In this document: in pieces, positions 1 through 10,399 of the stretch | Layout: each line of letters opens with the position of its first letter | Numbering within the stretch: the stretch's first letter is position 1 | From: Micrasema longulum | Lineage: Eukaryota; Arthropoda; Insecta; Trichoptera; Brachycentridae | Direction: 5' to 3' | DNA: 64,000 nucleotides | NCBI GenBank assembly: GCA_022494885.1 | Contig: JAGVSM010002852.1 | Coordinates: 26,318-90,317, forward strand | The notes under the pieces: model-generated | Seen by the model: the letters and a program-made list of their open reading frames with translations, nothing else | What the model was told of the DNA's origin: nothing | Databases searched by the model: none | Program-made: the position numbers and the translations under genes

Positions 1-1009
1 GCACCACAGAATGATGAAAATAAATTTATTTTAGAATATGAATTATATTGATATTAGATCTGATTAATTACTTATCTTTCAACATATTTTTTTTTTAGCT
101 TTGAAAAATGATTTTTAATATTATATACGTTAGATATTGATCAAAAACTTTTTTAAAAGTGTTAAGATTATTGTAAAAATGCCAAAAATTATAATAAATA
201 CTTCATAATCACGAATTACATTAGGAACTCACAACATAAAAATTTTAAATTTTAACTGCTACACCAGAACAAGAGCAAAAAAAAATATTATTAATATTAC
301 TCTTTCTGCTGTGCTATTCAGATTCCTTACAAAATATTTCACACGGTAGAACAGTAGTAAAATTTCCTAAGAACTCAATTCCTTATTTCAAATGATGACA
401 GTCGCTTAGTAGTACAATATGAATAATGATCGCTGGAATAACTACGTTTCTTTGTTTTCGATGCGAAAAATATACCCCCGCAGAGAAGCGTCCCTTGCAC
501 ATAGAAACTGGAGTCTAGAGAATTATGTCACTTTGTTTTCGTTAATAGAAATGCATGTGCATTTTAAACGCTCAATGCTGGTCGTATTGCACGTCTGTTA
601 ACCCTTCCGCAGTGTTTTTTCTGGAAATTTCTGAGGTAAATACCCCGCGGAGAATAACTTGTCACAGTGAAATGTACCGCAGTAATCCTGTTTGTTTTGG
701 TCACTGGTCAGGTAGTAACTATACCAAAGAATGCAATTCGATATTTCTCATTGTGTTTATGTGCGTATTCTAATATAAGTAAAAAAAAAGTAGTTTTTGT
801 TTTTTTAGTTAGATTTAAGACGCTGTCAGTTTATCAAACGTGCCCTTTTAAAGCAGTTTGTTTCCTGAACCAAGGCATAGTGGTATTAATTTATTTTTGA
901 GTCATTTTTAATCTTAAATGCATTCAACAACGGAACTCAAAACGTAATGAGGATGTTCAGTGTAGTTGGAAATTGTATGTGAAAATCTGTTCCTACGCGC
1001 GGTAAAAAT
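1..1009. other. AT-rich stretch, no gene recognised
   Basis: No splice-compatible exon, repeat copy or RNA gene could be supported here. Short overlapping open frames between 419 and 900 occupy three frames, share no recognisable motif and look like chance. The block from about 430 to 720 is slightly less AT-rich than its surroundings and has no second copy I can see in the window. Confidence 0.5.
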
Positions 1010-1010
1010 T

Positions 1011-1285
1011 AGAGCATTTTATTGTACGGCGAAGTTTCTCGAAAATGGAGAGAAAATAAAAAATTAACCACTCAGAACGACATCACTAGTTCTCCAAAAC
1101 CAACCGAGTGTTTTGATACATTTCCAGGTACCGGGAAGCCAACCAACCAATCAGAACAACTCACCGTAGATAACTTGAGACGTCACAGGCGGAGTAATTT
1201 TAAAATGACAAAACTTTAAAAAATCATAACGCTGATAATACGATAAAATCAAATTTTATTTTTTGCTTAATTTGATAGTCTAACT
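1011..1285 (+). repeat. Dispersed repeat R1, copy 1
   Basis: About 275 bp that align by eye with 58910-59183 in the same orientation. Shared anchors are a 5' block around GGCGAAGTTTCTCGAAAATG, a middle block with a CATCAC/GTCACTGGTT-like motif, and a 3' block running from GACGTCAC through GGCGGAGT, AAAACTTTAAAAAA and a final TTAATnTGATAGTCT-like end. Divergence is clear, so the family is old. No terminal inverted repeat, coding potential or Pol III box is obvious, so the class is unknown. Confidence 0.6.
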
Positions 1286-1590
1286 AACAACATATAATTT
1301 TTTTTTAGAAAAAACCACTCAACGTCTTCATACTTGCTAAAAATTGCAAAGATATGGCTTACTTTTCGTTTTGCTGCAATTTTTCTCATCGTCTGCATTT
1401 ATAATGCACATTAAAAATGTTAAACTCCATAAGATGACAGATTTATTATCACTAAATATTTTTCTAGGCTATTTTTCTTTCTCGTTTTTACGAGATGCGC
1501 TTGCTTAATCTTCGCTTCATTACATTTAAACAGCCATACGGAAAATAAAGAATCGTTTGAATTTTTCATTCACTTCAAGGTAAAATATCG

Positions 1591-1690
1591 GGTTATGGTC
1601 CAGTGGTTAGTGTCACGGACTCACAGATCAGAGGTTTTAGGTTCGAACTCTCCACTCCACTCCACTACCTTAACTTGATAACGATTTTCT
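1591..1690 (+). mobile_element. tRNA-derived SINE, family S2 (head)
   Basis: A tRNA-like head with an A box-like segment (GTGGTTAGTGTC) and a B box-like segment (TTTAGGTTCGAACTC) follows ATCGGGTTATGGTCC. The same head occurs at 12636, 34840 and 37995 on the plus strand and about 33105-33190 on the minus strand. The acceptor ends do not pair, so this is a SINE head rather than a working tRNA gene. The CCACT run after the B box is slightly expanded in this copy. Confidence 0.65.
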
Positions 1691-1699
1691 AATAATGAG

Positions 1700-2160
1700 T
1701 TATATACAACTTACGTATAAGAGCGGAGTATGGAATTGGAAAAAAAATAGGAAAGAAGATTGAATTCTGTTGAAATGCGATCTCTCGAGCAAATGTGTGG
1801 TAAGCCTATGCATGAAAGGTACACAAATTTAGAGATCTGCGTATTATGTGAGACTGAGATAAGCGTTATCGACGAAATCAAGAAGGGGATGCTGCGTTTG
1901 GACATGTATAGTGAATGAACAGCGAAAGAACGGCTTAAAAGGATCTGCGATGCAAATGTTGATGGATGCAGAAAACGAGGAAGACCGAGAAAGACATGGC
2001 ACAATCAAATCTAACAAATACTTTAAGATGGACACGTCCAGAATGGGAATAATCGGCGTGCGTCCATGAGAAGATATATGAATGTAAAGGCAGCGAGGTC
2101 TGAATGCAAATACAGAATGGTATGGCGTTCTTTCCTCTTTGCCTCTGGAAACAGCATGGT
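1700..2160 (+). pseudogene. RTE-like non-LTR retrotransposon C-terminus, broken
   Basis: Read across frames, this stretch encodes the C-terminal tail typical of RTE/craniofacial-development-protein-2-like LINE proteins of insects. A segment like 'EMRSLEQMCG' comes first, then 'EIKKGMLR' and 'RTAKRICDANVDGCRKRG', then the hallmark 'GRPRKTWH' near 1980-2000. At least two frame changes and internal stops break the reading frame, so it is a 5'-truncated dead copy. The minus-strand frames over the same DNA are shadows. The assignment to RTE rather than another clade rests only on the GRPRKTW tail and is moderately sure. Confidence 0.6.
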
Positions 2161-2529
2161 GGTTTGTTATTATTGTTGTTAAAAATAGTTTCGAAAATTG
2201 AAATATTTGGGTAAATCATAAAAACACGAACAATTAAATATTTTTTAAAAATTAAAAAAGTTTTAGCTACCATCCGTTTGTTATCGGGTTTGGTTCCTAA
2301 CATGGTCGATATGAAATATTTATTTTAAATTGTGTTTTTACAATAAAACATTAATTTCAAAATGTAAAGTCGAGCGTCCCAAGCGTTAGTCTTCTTACTT
2401 TTGTTTTAAAAATGACCTTCGAAGAATTTTTTGGATCGATAAATATTTTAAGTATTATTTATGATGAATTATAAAAGAAATTCATATCAAAGTTAATAAA
2501 TTTTCAATAAATACCAAATTTTTAATATT

Positions 2530-2690
2530 TTTTATTATTTAATAATGCACATTCTTCCACTTTCCATTATGTTGTATCCCAACTCAACACAGGGCTCATG
2601 GCCGTGCCATGGAGTTAGGATACGTTATTATTATTATTTGTAATATATATGTATTTGCATAAATAAATAAAACAAATAATCAAATAAATT
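2530..2690 (+). mobile_element. LINE family A 3' end
   Basis: This is a 3' untranslated end shared with three other loci: 30878-31205 (minus), 44283-44675 (minus) and 61245-61575 (plus). The diagnostic segment is CCAACTCAACACAGGGCT, which is followed in this copy by a gap-rich stretch and an AATAAATAAA-type tail. Sequence upstream to about 2330 may belong to the same copy but is too decayed to claim. Confidence 0.65.
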
Positions 2691-2809
2691 TATATATAAT
2701 ACGCTCTTAAATATTTTATCGCGATGTTATTTCCTATCGCTGACTTGTTAGACTATTATTGTTCGTACCATCTTTATTTAGATTAACATGTGCCAAAATG
2801 AGCATCGCA

Positions 2810-3060
2810 GTAGAATAATTTAAACAAATACATCCCCGGAACGCACCCCGCTGCATAAATTATGCACTCAATTATATTATTGTAGAGAATATAGAGAAAC
2901 GGGGGCTAATTTCGTACTACAAGGGTAGTGTGCTAGGGGAGGTCGGGGTAAGGTGGGACGAGGGGAATGCCGCGGGCAAAATTACAAATTGGGGGCTCAA
3001 CTAACCCCACGCTATCCCATTGATCTGCCACTGTGCAATATTGGCTAACGAAAATGTATA
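2810..3060. other. GC-richer low-copy block
   Basis: A sharp rise in G+C against the AT-rich background includes a purine-rich GGGGAGGTCGGGGTAAGG run near 2936 and CCCCGGAACGCACCCCGC near 2833. There are no convincing splice sites around an open frame and no second copy in the window. It could be a conserved non-coding element, but nothing beyond base composition supports that. Confidence 0.3.
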
Positions 3061-3371
3061 TTTATCTGATAGTTGCCAACGAAAGTGAATTGCATTCCGA
3101 TTCTTGTTAGTTCTCTTTCATTTCACATTGGGGTTTGACACATATCAGTACTTTCGTATCTGAACTTCAATTTTTAAGGAAACATTAGAATATAAATACA
3201 TAATACGCATAAAAAATTTAAAGACCGCGTTTTGATGCCAAGATAAACTACACATACCACACTAAAACCTTTGAATCGTATTATTTATGGAATTGTTGTG
3301 TTTAGTAATATGTTTTTTCAAAATATACGTAAATTTATGCTTAATGAGTCATTTTAGATTATTTATCTTAA

Positions 3372-4203
3372 CAATATTTTAAGTTTGTCCAAATTTTTGT
3401 GGACAGCGACTGCATTAAACTCTTTGAGGAGCTGTTAATATAAACATATTACAACAGAGATGAATAACATTTGAGAGAAGGTAATATAGAAGTCTAGGCA
3501 TCTAAAGGGCTTACGACTTGGCATCGGCTGGTTTAAGTTGCAACTTTACACACTGTGCAACATTCACCATTCTGCCCATATTTAAACATATATATCCCTT
3601 CAGTTTTTTCATCTGTTGATGTTTGTGAAGTTAACTTGTCTACAAAAGTTAGAAAAAACTCAAAATATTGTTGATAAGTTCACCTGGTGCATGAAGAAGT
3701 ATAGAAATTAAAAAATTAAATTTTCAGGCGTCGTTGCCAAGTATGTAGGTGAAATAATTTGATGAGATGAATCACTCCCGCATAAATAAAAGCTTCAGCT
3801 CTTTAACTTCACAAACATCAACAAATTTGGCGGCCTCCGTGGTGTAGTAGTCAAGACGCTTGACTCACGCACGAAAGGTTCCGGGTTCGATTCCCGATGA
3901 GAACACAAAAATAAAATGTGATTTTTCTCAAGCCTGGGTGCTCTGTAATGTAATTCACCACTGTAATTAGGCCTCCTGGCCTGTTGTGGTGCAAAAAAAA
4001 AAAAAAAAATGTAAAAAAAAAAAAAAAATGTAAATGAAAAAATTGAAGGAATATAGATGTTTAACTATGGGCAGAGTGGTAAATGTTACACAATGTGAAA
4101 AGTGGCCAGTAAAACCAGCCAATGACAGATCATAAGCCCTGTAGATGCCTAGATTTCCATATTACCTTATCTAAAATAGTCTTCATATCTGTTGTAATAT
4201 TTC
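3372..4203. mobile_element. Long-TIR MITE family L, copy 1, interrupted by a SINE
   Basis: The left arm (about 3440-3640) and right arm (about 4030-4203) are inverted copies of each other. Arm landmarks, read inward, are TCTAGGCATYTA, GGGCTTACGAC, GGCTGGTTTAAGT, CACACTGTG and CATCTGTTGA. The central spacer holds AGTATGTAGGTGAAATAA and CTTTAACTTCACAAACATCA, also found at 7090-7165. No transposase is present, so it is non-autonomous. A tRNA-derived SINE sits between the spacer and the right arm. Other copies are at 6936, 27783, 28905, 40560, 41265 and 44215. Confidence 0.75.
3828..4036 (+). mobile_element. tRNA-derived SINE, family S1, nested in MITE L
   Basis: The head carries an A box-like GTGTAGTAGTCAAG and a near-perfect B box, GGTTCCGGGTTCGATTCCC. 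A tRNA-unrelated body follows (AAGCCTGGGTGCTCTGTAAT, then GGCCTCCTGGCCTGTTG), and the copy ends in two A runs separated by TGT. Two minus-strand copies lie at 24590-24770 and 28508-28713. It interrupts the MITE just after AACATCAACA, a site that is continuous in the uninterrupted MITE copy at 7160. Clean target-site duplications were not resolved because of the A-rich tail. Confidence 0.8.
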
Positions 4204-4744
4204 TTTTTAAAAAGTTTACAAACCTTTGTACGACCGGTTTTTACTTGAAACGATTTATTTTTACTTATCTTTAAAAATACTAATTAAGAAGTATTTATAT
4301 GAAATAATTTTTACACGCTCAAACGCTGTTTTAGGGATATAAAGACGAAAAAATGCCGCACCACTCTATCTTAGGTGATAGACCTGGTTTTTAAACATTT
4401 TATTATTTTTTCATGGATACGTTTATTTTATTTTAACAATAAAAAAAAGCAAAAAAAATACAATTTAATAAATATATGCTGAATTTAATAGTAAGCATAT
4501 GTACATACGACATTGGTACATTCTTACGAGTTGGGTTATTATAAATTGGTAATTGTGCAGATGTGGGGGAAAACTGTTAAAAATATATTTAGATGTTGTT
4601 CTCAAATGATGGCTACCTAATAAATCTTAACTGAGACCAGAGTCCATACATTTAGAGGCATTATGGCGTGTCATTTGGTAAATATTTTTCATTCTGTAAT
4701 ACGGTAATATCGATAATTTTTAAAAAGGCGTTTTTCCACTAAAT
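4204..4744. other. AT-rich spacer, nothing recognised
   Basis: No exon, repeat copy or RNA gene could be supported. A-rich runs near 4440-4460 are simple low-complexity sequence. Confidence 0.5.
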
Positions 4745-4900
4745 TATTTTATCATCCCTAGACTAGCACCTGAAGCGCAAGACTGATCATCTTACCTTTA
4801 TGAAACAAAAAAATATCAAAATATGCTGCGATTGGTGTACCAATTCAGTGCCCTATGCACCATTAAGTGCGGAAAGGAAATGATGATGATGATGAATATT
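4745..4900 (+). mobile_element. SINE family S3, 3' body and GATGAT tail
   Basis: A truncated plus-strand copy lacks the tRNA head. It has the family body (GACTAGCACCTGAAGCGCAA, then GACTGATCATCTTACC, then CAGTGCCCTATGCACCATTA) and ends in a (GATGAT)n tail near 4885. Other S3 copies or parts lie at 7825, 12845, 22515, 40139, 43765, 46195, 46903, 48385, 54560 and 57747. Confidence 0.7.
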
Positions 4901-5570
4901 TATAAACCTTTAGTTTATAAAATTTGTCTAAGATATAATTAGAACTTATATTATAAGTATATTATTATTTATTGAAATTTATTGTTTTCGAGTGATTTTC
5001 TGCAAACTCCCTAATTTTTTATTTTTTTTAAATATTGGTTTGTCGATAAAATTTTGTATCACACTTTGTGTATCCAAATGTCAAATTAATGTATGTACTC
5101 GTATGTACGGATTTGTATTCGGTTCTGACTTGTTTTTGTCTGTTTGGCATTCAAATCTGAAACATGTGTCGGGTGTCCAATTATGCGATCGTTATTTTGT
5201 GTATGTAGGTACTCAAATGAATTGGTTGCACATTGTTGCCACTTCGAACACACCCACTTGAAATATTTTTTTAATTTAATACAAATAGGTGATTTTAGCC
5301 TTAGTCTACTACAATATCTTACTGTCATAGAAATTAAATTATTAGCCAGAATTCCGACTGGACTTTAATGATTTTTTGAAATCAGAAATACGTTTTTTCA
5401 AAGGTTTATGAAAATATTGTAGTAAATTGCATTTGAAAAATCTTGAATAATTATGATATCTGTCATTGAAAACTAATAATTAAATGTTATAAACATGTTA
5501 GTATCACTAGTCTATTATTATGTACAAATATACTTATTATTATTGTTAAAAATATGTGCCTACAAATTCA
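4901..5570. other. AT-rich spacer with short chance frames
   Basis: Overlapping open frames on both strands between 4990 and 5370 share the same DNA, have no recognisable motif and lack codon or splice support. I see no repeat copy elsewhere in the window. Confidence 0.45.
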
Positions 5571-5778
5571 AGGCAAGATCTGGACTTTTTTGGTTTAAGT
5601 TTACAACGATTTAAATGAGCACTAAATAAATAATCTAGATCTTGTCTTGATATATTTTATATTTGCCAATGCTTCTTTCCTTTTTTTTAAAAATGATTTA
5701 AACTGTTCTTATGTTTTAATATTTATCCCTATGAGCTGTATAAATGGACGATGTCCATAAATAAAATAAATAAATTCA
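5571..5778 (+). mobile_element. LINE family C 3' end
   Basis: It matches the 3' end of the longer copy at 42115-42630. The shared anchors are TTTACAACGATTTAAAYGAG, CACTAAATAAATA and AGATCTTGTC, then a poor-complexity T run, CCCTATRARYTGTA, and an AATAAATAAA tail. In the longer copy the first of these encodes the last residues of the element's protein; here the frame is broken upstream. Confidence 0.7.
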
Positions 5779-6935
5779 CTGCGAAACTTTCTATTAATTT
5801 ACTCGTTTTTAAAATGTATGTACCTACTTTTGTTTGATTTAAATATATACAAAGATAAAAAAAAAATATAGGAGGAAAACTAGAAATTCAAAAAAAATAA
5901 TTTTATCAAAATAACATTACAAATAACAAAATATTTAAGGCGTTATATTGGGACAACATATCGAACCAGGAACCCTTGAGCAATGGTTCGACATTCTTAA
6001 GGTACAATATACTCCAACAGCAAGAGTATTTGCCTCTTAAACCTAGTATTACTGATGTGATAAATGTCGATTTCCAAATTGATAGTGTTCAGCTGACAGA
6101 CTACTCTTCCAATCGGCATAACCAGAGGCAGGTTGGTTCTGGAATCCGGAAGGTAAAACGGTCAGTGCTGACGCTACTGGAGAAACCGTCAGGAATACAA
6201 AAATTGATTGTCGCTAAAATGGTATAAACTCAATTCTTATGATGTATGTAAGGGTTGTCAATCATGCTTTTATATAATAGGGAAATGCCACTTTTTCTCC
6301 CTTACAACTTTGAAGTAATAAGGGTCTATGAAGTACTGTTCAGTAATTATTTTTTTTACTATTTACTAGTGGCAAAAAAATATTTTTAAATTTATAAAAT
6401 TGAATTCCTACGAAAACGGTCATTGTAGTGGTCATGCCGTCACGTCACGATTCATACTAAATTTTAATTTTCCCACCGTTTAAATTTTTACAGAACATCG
6501 TCACAAAGCTTGATGTCACAATTATCAATGCCAAACATTTTGTAGGGACAATTTTTTTTTATAATTTATTTTTCAAGTTATGTACAAAAACATTTTTTCA
6601 CGATATCCATATTGACTTTAAAAACTCAATTCATTTGTGTAAATTCATTTAATGTATTTTATCGATATTCGTAGTTTGGGATATTTCCCTATTATGGGAG
6701 TAAATGAGTTTAAATTATACTAATTTAAGTATAATATAATAAAATTTTATAAATATAAGTATGTTTGAATGTATTATGTACTTTTATCTTAACCTGTTAG
6801 TATAAATACATTGAATTTTAAATTAAAGTTATCAGTTTCAAAGATGTTACGAAACCGATGAAACCGATCACTAGATATTCCAAATTTGTAGATTCAAGAA
6901 GTACTTGTCTTTTATTTCTATTAATTAACTACATC
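5779..6935. other. Unassigned stretch with one 83-codon open frame
   Basis: A plus-strand frame at 5976-6227 is open for 83 codons and less AT-rich than its flanks (5930-6230). Its product ends in a basic stretch, 'RHNQRQVGSGIRKVKRSV', but I do not recognise a family, and no splice or promoter signal decides for a gene. It could be a decayed mobile-element remnant. The rest, 6235-6930, is AT-rich with nothing recognised. Confidence 0.3.
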
Positions 6936-7312
6936 AAAATTTTTTTGAGTTTGTCCAAATTTTTGTAGACAAGGACTGAATTCAACCTTGTCTACAAAAA
7001 TTTGGACAAATTCAAAATATTGTTGATAAATCCACCTGGTCCATGAAGAAGTATAGAAATTGAAAAAAATACATTTACAGGCGTTGCCTAGTATGTAGGT
7101 GAAATAATTCAATCAGTTGAATCTCACCCGCATAAGGTTTCAGCTCTTTAACTTCACAAACATCAACAGATGAAAGAATTGAAGGGATATAGATGTTCAA
7201 ATATGGGCAGAATGGTGAATGTTACACAGTGTGTAAAGTGGCCACTTAAACCAGCCATTGACAGGTCATTCACATTCTTAAATATTCTTCATCTCTGTTT
7301 TAATATGCTAAA
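6936..7312. mobile_element. Long-TIR MITE family L, copy 2
   Basis: This copy has an uninterrupted spacer and right arm: CTTTAACTTCACAAACATCA, then GGGCAGAATGGTGAATGTTA, then GTGGCCACTTAAACCAGCC. The left end is not the usual long arm. Instead it is a compact inverted repeat at 6944-7014, in which TTTGTCCAAATTTTTGTAGA is followed 30 bp later by its reverse complement. The copy therefore looks like a rearranged or head-to-head junction. Confidence 0.7.
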
Positions 7313-7454
7313 ATTAACTAACTACATATTTGATTTTGCATTACACCATTCATAACTTAGTCGTGCCTCAAACCAAGTTCGTTTCGAAAAGTTTTTTTAA
7401 TAAATGCATATTTATAAAAATATATAATCATAATAACAACATTAAAATAAGTTA

Positions 7455-7765
7455 ATTGTACTTGACAATTAAGGATGACACACGATATTAATATGGGGAG
7501 GGATTTTAATCGGAATTATTATTTTGTTTAATGTTCCCTGTCGACAGTTCATCATTAACGGGACGATGACAAATGCCAGACATATTTTACAAATCGTGAG
7601 CTTGCCATTTAATTCCGTGACGACACACCCACGCCTTCTCTGCATACCCAAAACAGCAATTAATTACTCCCGATATTAATTATCCCGTGTATTTTTGTTT
7701 GCTTTCCATTGTTAATTCGCCGTAATAAATGTGACACTTTGGAGAGATAAGAAGCGAAGCTTTTG
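7455..7765. promoter_or_regulatory. Candidate cis-regulatory block, homeodomain-rich
   Basis: A low-copy block less AT-rich than its flanks is packed with homeodomain-type cores: TTGACAATTAAG, ATTAATATGG, CAATTAATTACTCCCG and ATTAATTATCCCGTG, plus a paired GGGATTTTAATCGG. There is no coding frame with splice support, no repeat copy in the window and no transposon end. An enhancer is the simplest reading, but motif density alone cannot prove it. Confidence 0.3.
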
Positions 7766-7824
7766 ATTCAGAATGCTTTTTTTTTTTAAATACAAGGTGC
7801 TCAAATATTAAATAAAGGTACATA

Positions 7825-7990
7825 CATCATCATTATCATCAAACCGTTATCTATACACAATGGTGTATAGAGCACTGAATTTTTAAATCAAATGAAGCGT
7901 TTTTAGAACATCTGTTACAGAAAAGTAAGGTGAGTCTCACGCGTAAAGTGTTAGTTCAGGGATCCATATTTAAGTGAAAACACACCCTCC
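7825..7990 (-). mobile_element. SINE family S3, 3' part
   Basis: On the minus strand this reads through the S3 body to the tail. From the plus-strand side it begins with the inverted tail CATCATCATTATCATC, then ACACAATGGTGTATAGAGCA, then a decayed body with CTGTTACAG and AAGGTGAGTC. The tRNA head is missing. Confidence 0.6.
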
Positions 7991-8146
7991 ACATACTAGA
8001 AAACCGTTTAAAAGATAGTGGATCTTCCGATCGGTTTCCCTCATAGGTATTAAAAATATTTTTTTGGCAAAGTTTTAGTTGACATAATTTATAATTTGTA
8101 AAAAAATTATCTATGACTAGAAAACTACAAATGGCTTATGAGATTC

Positions 8147-8560
8147 TTAAAAGCGTGTTAATATTTTCTGTAATGCCGTTGTTTTTTTAAATAATGTATA
8201 ATACAATAAAATAAAAAATATATATTTATTTGTTTTTGTTGTTTTGAAAAAAAAAATAGCATTAAGAAGAAAGAAAACCAAAAACTCAAGACGACTAAAT
8301 AAAATGGTAAAAAATATTTTTTCAAAGAAGGAAAATAAAGAAAAAAAAGCAGTAAAATTAAAGAATGAACAAATATACATACATACATTTATACATACAT
8401 TATATAATTGAATTTACAATGTATTCCTCGATAGAAAAACCCTTTCCAAAAAATAATTATTACAATTTTAGTTAAGTTTTATGGATTTATTGATTTAATT
8501 GAATATAATGTAACAGCTCATATGAAAGAATAAATTTACGAATAAAAATTATACTTGAAC
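8147..8560. other. Low-complexity AT-rich stretch
   Basis: Poly-A/T rich sequence with a short (ACAT)n-type run near 8378-8400. Two open minus-strand frames here give products dominated by Phe, Leu and Lys, the expected translation of A/T runs. Confidence 0.6.
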
Positions 8561-8599
8561 GTGCGCTTTTGCTAGGCGAAAAATATAAACGCTTGCTTC

Positions 8600-8965
8600 C
8601 AAAACCCAGACAAATAAAGTTTCTCAAATGGTGGGCCTGTCAGACCACTTTCGCAAACCTCATTTAATTAAAAACAATATCGCATTACAGTAATACAATT
8701 AGTTCTCTTTAACGCCGGCAGAGGTAATGAGGTTAATTATGACTCCGTCTTTTGGACAGGGGTGGAGGCGGGCGGGCGTTGAGGGGGTGATGTAGCTCAT
8801 TTTTCCTTCCTTTAGAAGCCAGGGGTGGATTTGGTGGTGGAACGAGATTAATTAACCGCGTTTTCATCGCCGGTGGGGAGGCTAAATTGTTTAACAAATT
8901 CGCGGCAACCCGAAATATGTTGGATTAATTGGACAAGCAGCGCAGATAAGTCAATAATTAAATTC
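8600..8965. promoter_or_regulatory. Candidate cis-regulatory block with TTAATTA sites and G-rich core
   Basis: A low-copy block has a GC-rich core (GGGGTGGAGGCGGGCGGGCG near 8760) flanked by homeodomain-type sites: TTAATTATGACTCC near 8734, GAGATTAATTAACCGCG near 8842 and TTGGATTAATTGGAC near 8920. No transposon end and no second copy are seen. The plus-strand frame at 8873-9082 has no recognised motif. Enhancer or conserved non-coding element is inferred from composition and site density only. Confidence 0.35.
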
Positions 8966-9059
8966 TTTTTTTTAATGTTCGATAAATCCGAAAGACGCCC
9001 AGTCAACAAAAAAAAGGTAGTGAAAATTAAGAAGCCAATGCAAAATTACTACTACTTCT

Positions 9060-9215
9060 ACCATCACGCCATTTCCCCGTAGGGACAGGCAGAGAGGATG
9101 GACCGCCACACACGTCTATCCTGGCATACATTCCTAACCTCTTCCACATTCATACGTCTTGCCATACATGGCCTTCGGCTCTGTCTGCTTTTAACATGAC
9201 TGGGGTCCGTATTTT
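9060..9215 (+). repeat. Remnant of a repeat common in Lepidoptera
   Basis: The segment CCCCGTAGGGACAGGCAGAG, followed by CTGGCATACATTCCT, CTTCCACATTCATA and CTTTTAACATGACTGGGGTC, resembles a very abundant short repeat I know from moth and butterfly genomes. The family name and class are not decided here. It is one of the reasons for placing the window in Lepidoptera. Recognition is from memory of the repeat's appearance and has not been checked. Confidence 0.45.
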
Positions 9216-9333
9216 AATGGGAAGATAAATTTTATCATTAAGTTTTCCGTGTGAAAAATAGAATTTGTATCGTAATCGTATACATCATAATAATATTGAT
9301 GTTTTTTTATAAAACTCCAAAGTTAATGATTAT

Positions 9334-9606
9334 GATAAAATTTTAAATAAACTTATCAGTGAAACTTCTTGGTTTAGTTTAACTTTTTATTATTTTGATA
9401 TTTATGTTTCTGTCCTCTGTTAAAATACTAATTTGATCTTATCTCTAAAATATGTTAAGAATAGTATAAAAACTGTAAATGTTGTAAACAATTCACCAGT
9501 CTTGAAGATGCCTACTAAGGCGAAAGCGCTCGTTGGTCAAAATAATAAAAAGTAAAACTAAACCAAGAAGTTTCATTGATAAGTTTATTAAATTTTTTAT
9601 TATAAT
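9334..9606 (+). mobile_element. Inverted-repeat element with hammerhead-like core
   Basis: Arms of about 65-70 bp at 9334-9400 and 9531-9605 are inverted copies, both containing AAACTTCTTGGTTTAGTTT. Just inside the right arm lies CTTGAAGATGCC, then TACTAAGGCGAAAGCG (9501-9528). This is the CUGANGA/stem II/GAAA layout of a hammerhead ribozyme with a 3-bp GCC/GGC stem. It has the same architecture as 47853-47950 and 51655-52025. Known biology: Penelope-like elements carry hammerhead motifs in their terminal repeats. Membership in that class is inference, since no reverse transcriptase is present. Confidence 0.5.
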
Positions 9607-9607
9607 C

Positions 9608-9660
9608 GTATCCATCACAGACAAACGCGCTGACCACTAGACTACAAGGCGGAGGGTCCT
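9608..9660 (-). mobile_element. tRNA-like SINE head fragment (S3 type)
   Basis: On the plus strand this reads ACAAACGCGCTGACCACTAG followed by ACTACAAGGCGG, the inverse of the S3 tRNA-like head (compare 47100-47142). The B-box side has been replaced by the adjacent inverted-repeat element, suggesting that element landed in or beside a SINE. Confidence 0.5.
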
Positions 9661-10399
9661 ACGTAGGTACGATATAATTTTATTTTGTTTTTATTTTGCC
9701 AAAGTAAGCACTGTACAAACTTGCAATAGTTGACCGGTTGTCGGAGAGATCTGTGGCGTTTGCTTAAAGGGATATTAGCAATACATAATAGATAAAGAAA
9801 ATAGGGGTTGGTATATCCAATTATACTTCACATCAATATTGTTGTTCGCCTAACTGGCTTTTCTCTTACCAAGGGGTTCTATAAAAGGATCCTAATGAAG
9901 TTATTTTAGAAGAAACTTCATTTGATGGAAACTGTCAATAATATTAGAAACGTTTATTTATATTTAGAAATATTTTTATTTGTAAAGTCAACGGATTTTA
10001 TTTTAAACAACACTCGTGTCTGAGAACCTGACGACAAATTACTTATGTAGCAGTTTATCGTGATAAAAATATTTTTATTCTACGTATGTTATTTCACGAT
10101 TCCTTAAAAATACTCATTTTCTCCACAAATCATTAGCGACAGATCGATGTTTCAGTTTCAGTTTCGGCCAGTTTAGGCCAAAAATTGACCGAAACTTAGG
10201 CTCACCCGAAACCTGCGGTTGGGATGAATCGGATTATGTTTGCTGTACTCGGGTGCATCTTACGGCTCGTGACTCTAGTTCTCGTGAGTTCAAAGATCAT
10301 TCATATGTATGTGTTTGTAATTCCTTTATAGTTAATAAGTTAATATTCCTTTAGCGTACATTGAAGAACTATTGAGTTATATGCATAACATAACAACAG
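9661..10399. other. Unassigned spacer
   Basis: Nothing coding is supported. A short tandem-like run near 10150 (TTTCAGTTTCAGTTTCGGCC) is a local slippage product. Confidence 0.45.

Noticed and set aside
5976..6227. Possible gene with a basic C-terminal product
   Set aside because: No family recognised, no splice or promoter support and no conservation evidence; described only as an unassigned frame.
8147..8388. Two overlapping Phe/Leu-rich minus-strand frames
   Set aside because: A/T-run composition, no motif, two frames open at once.
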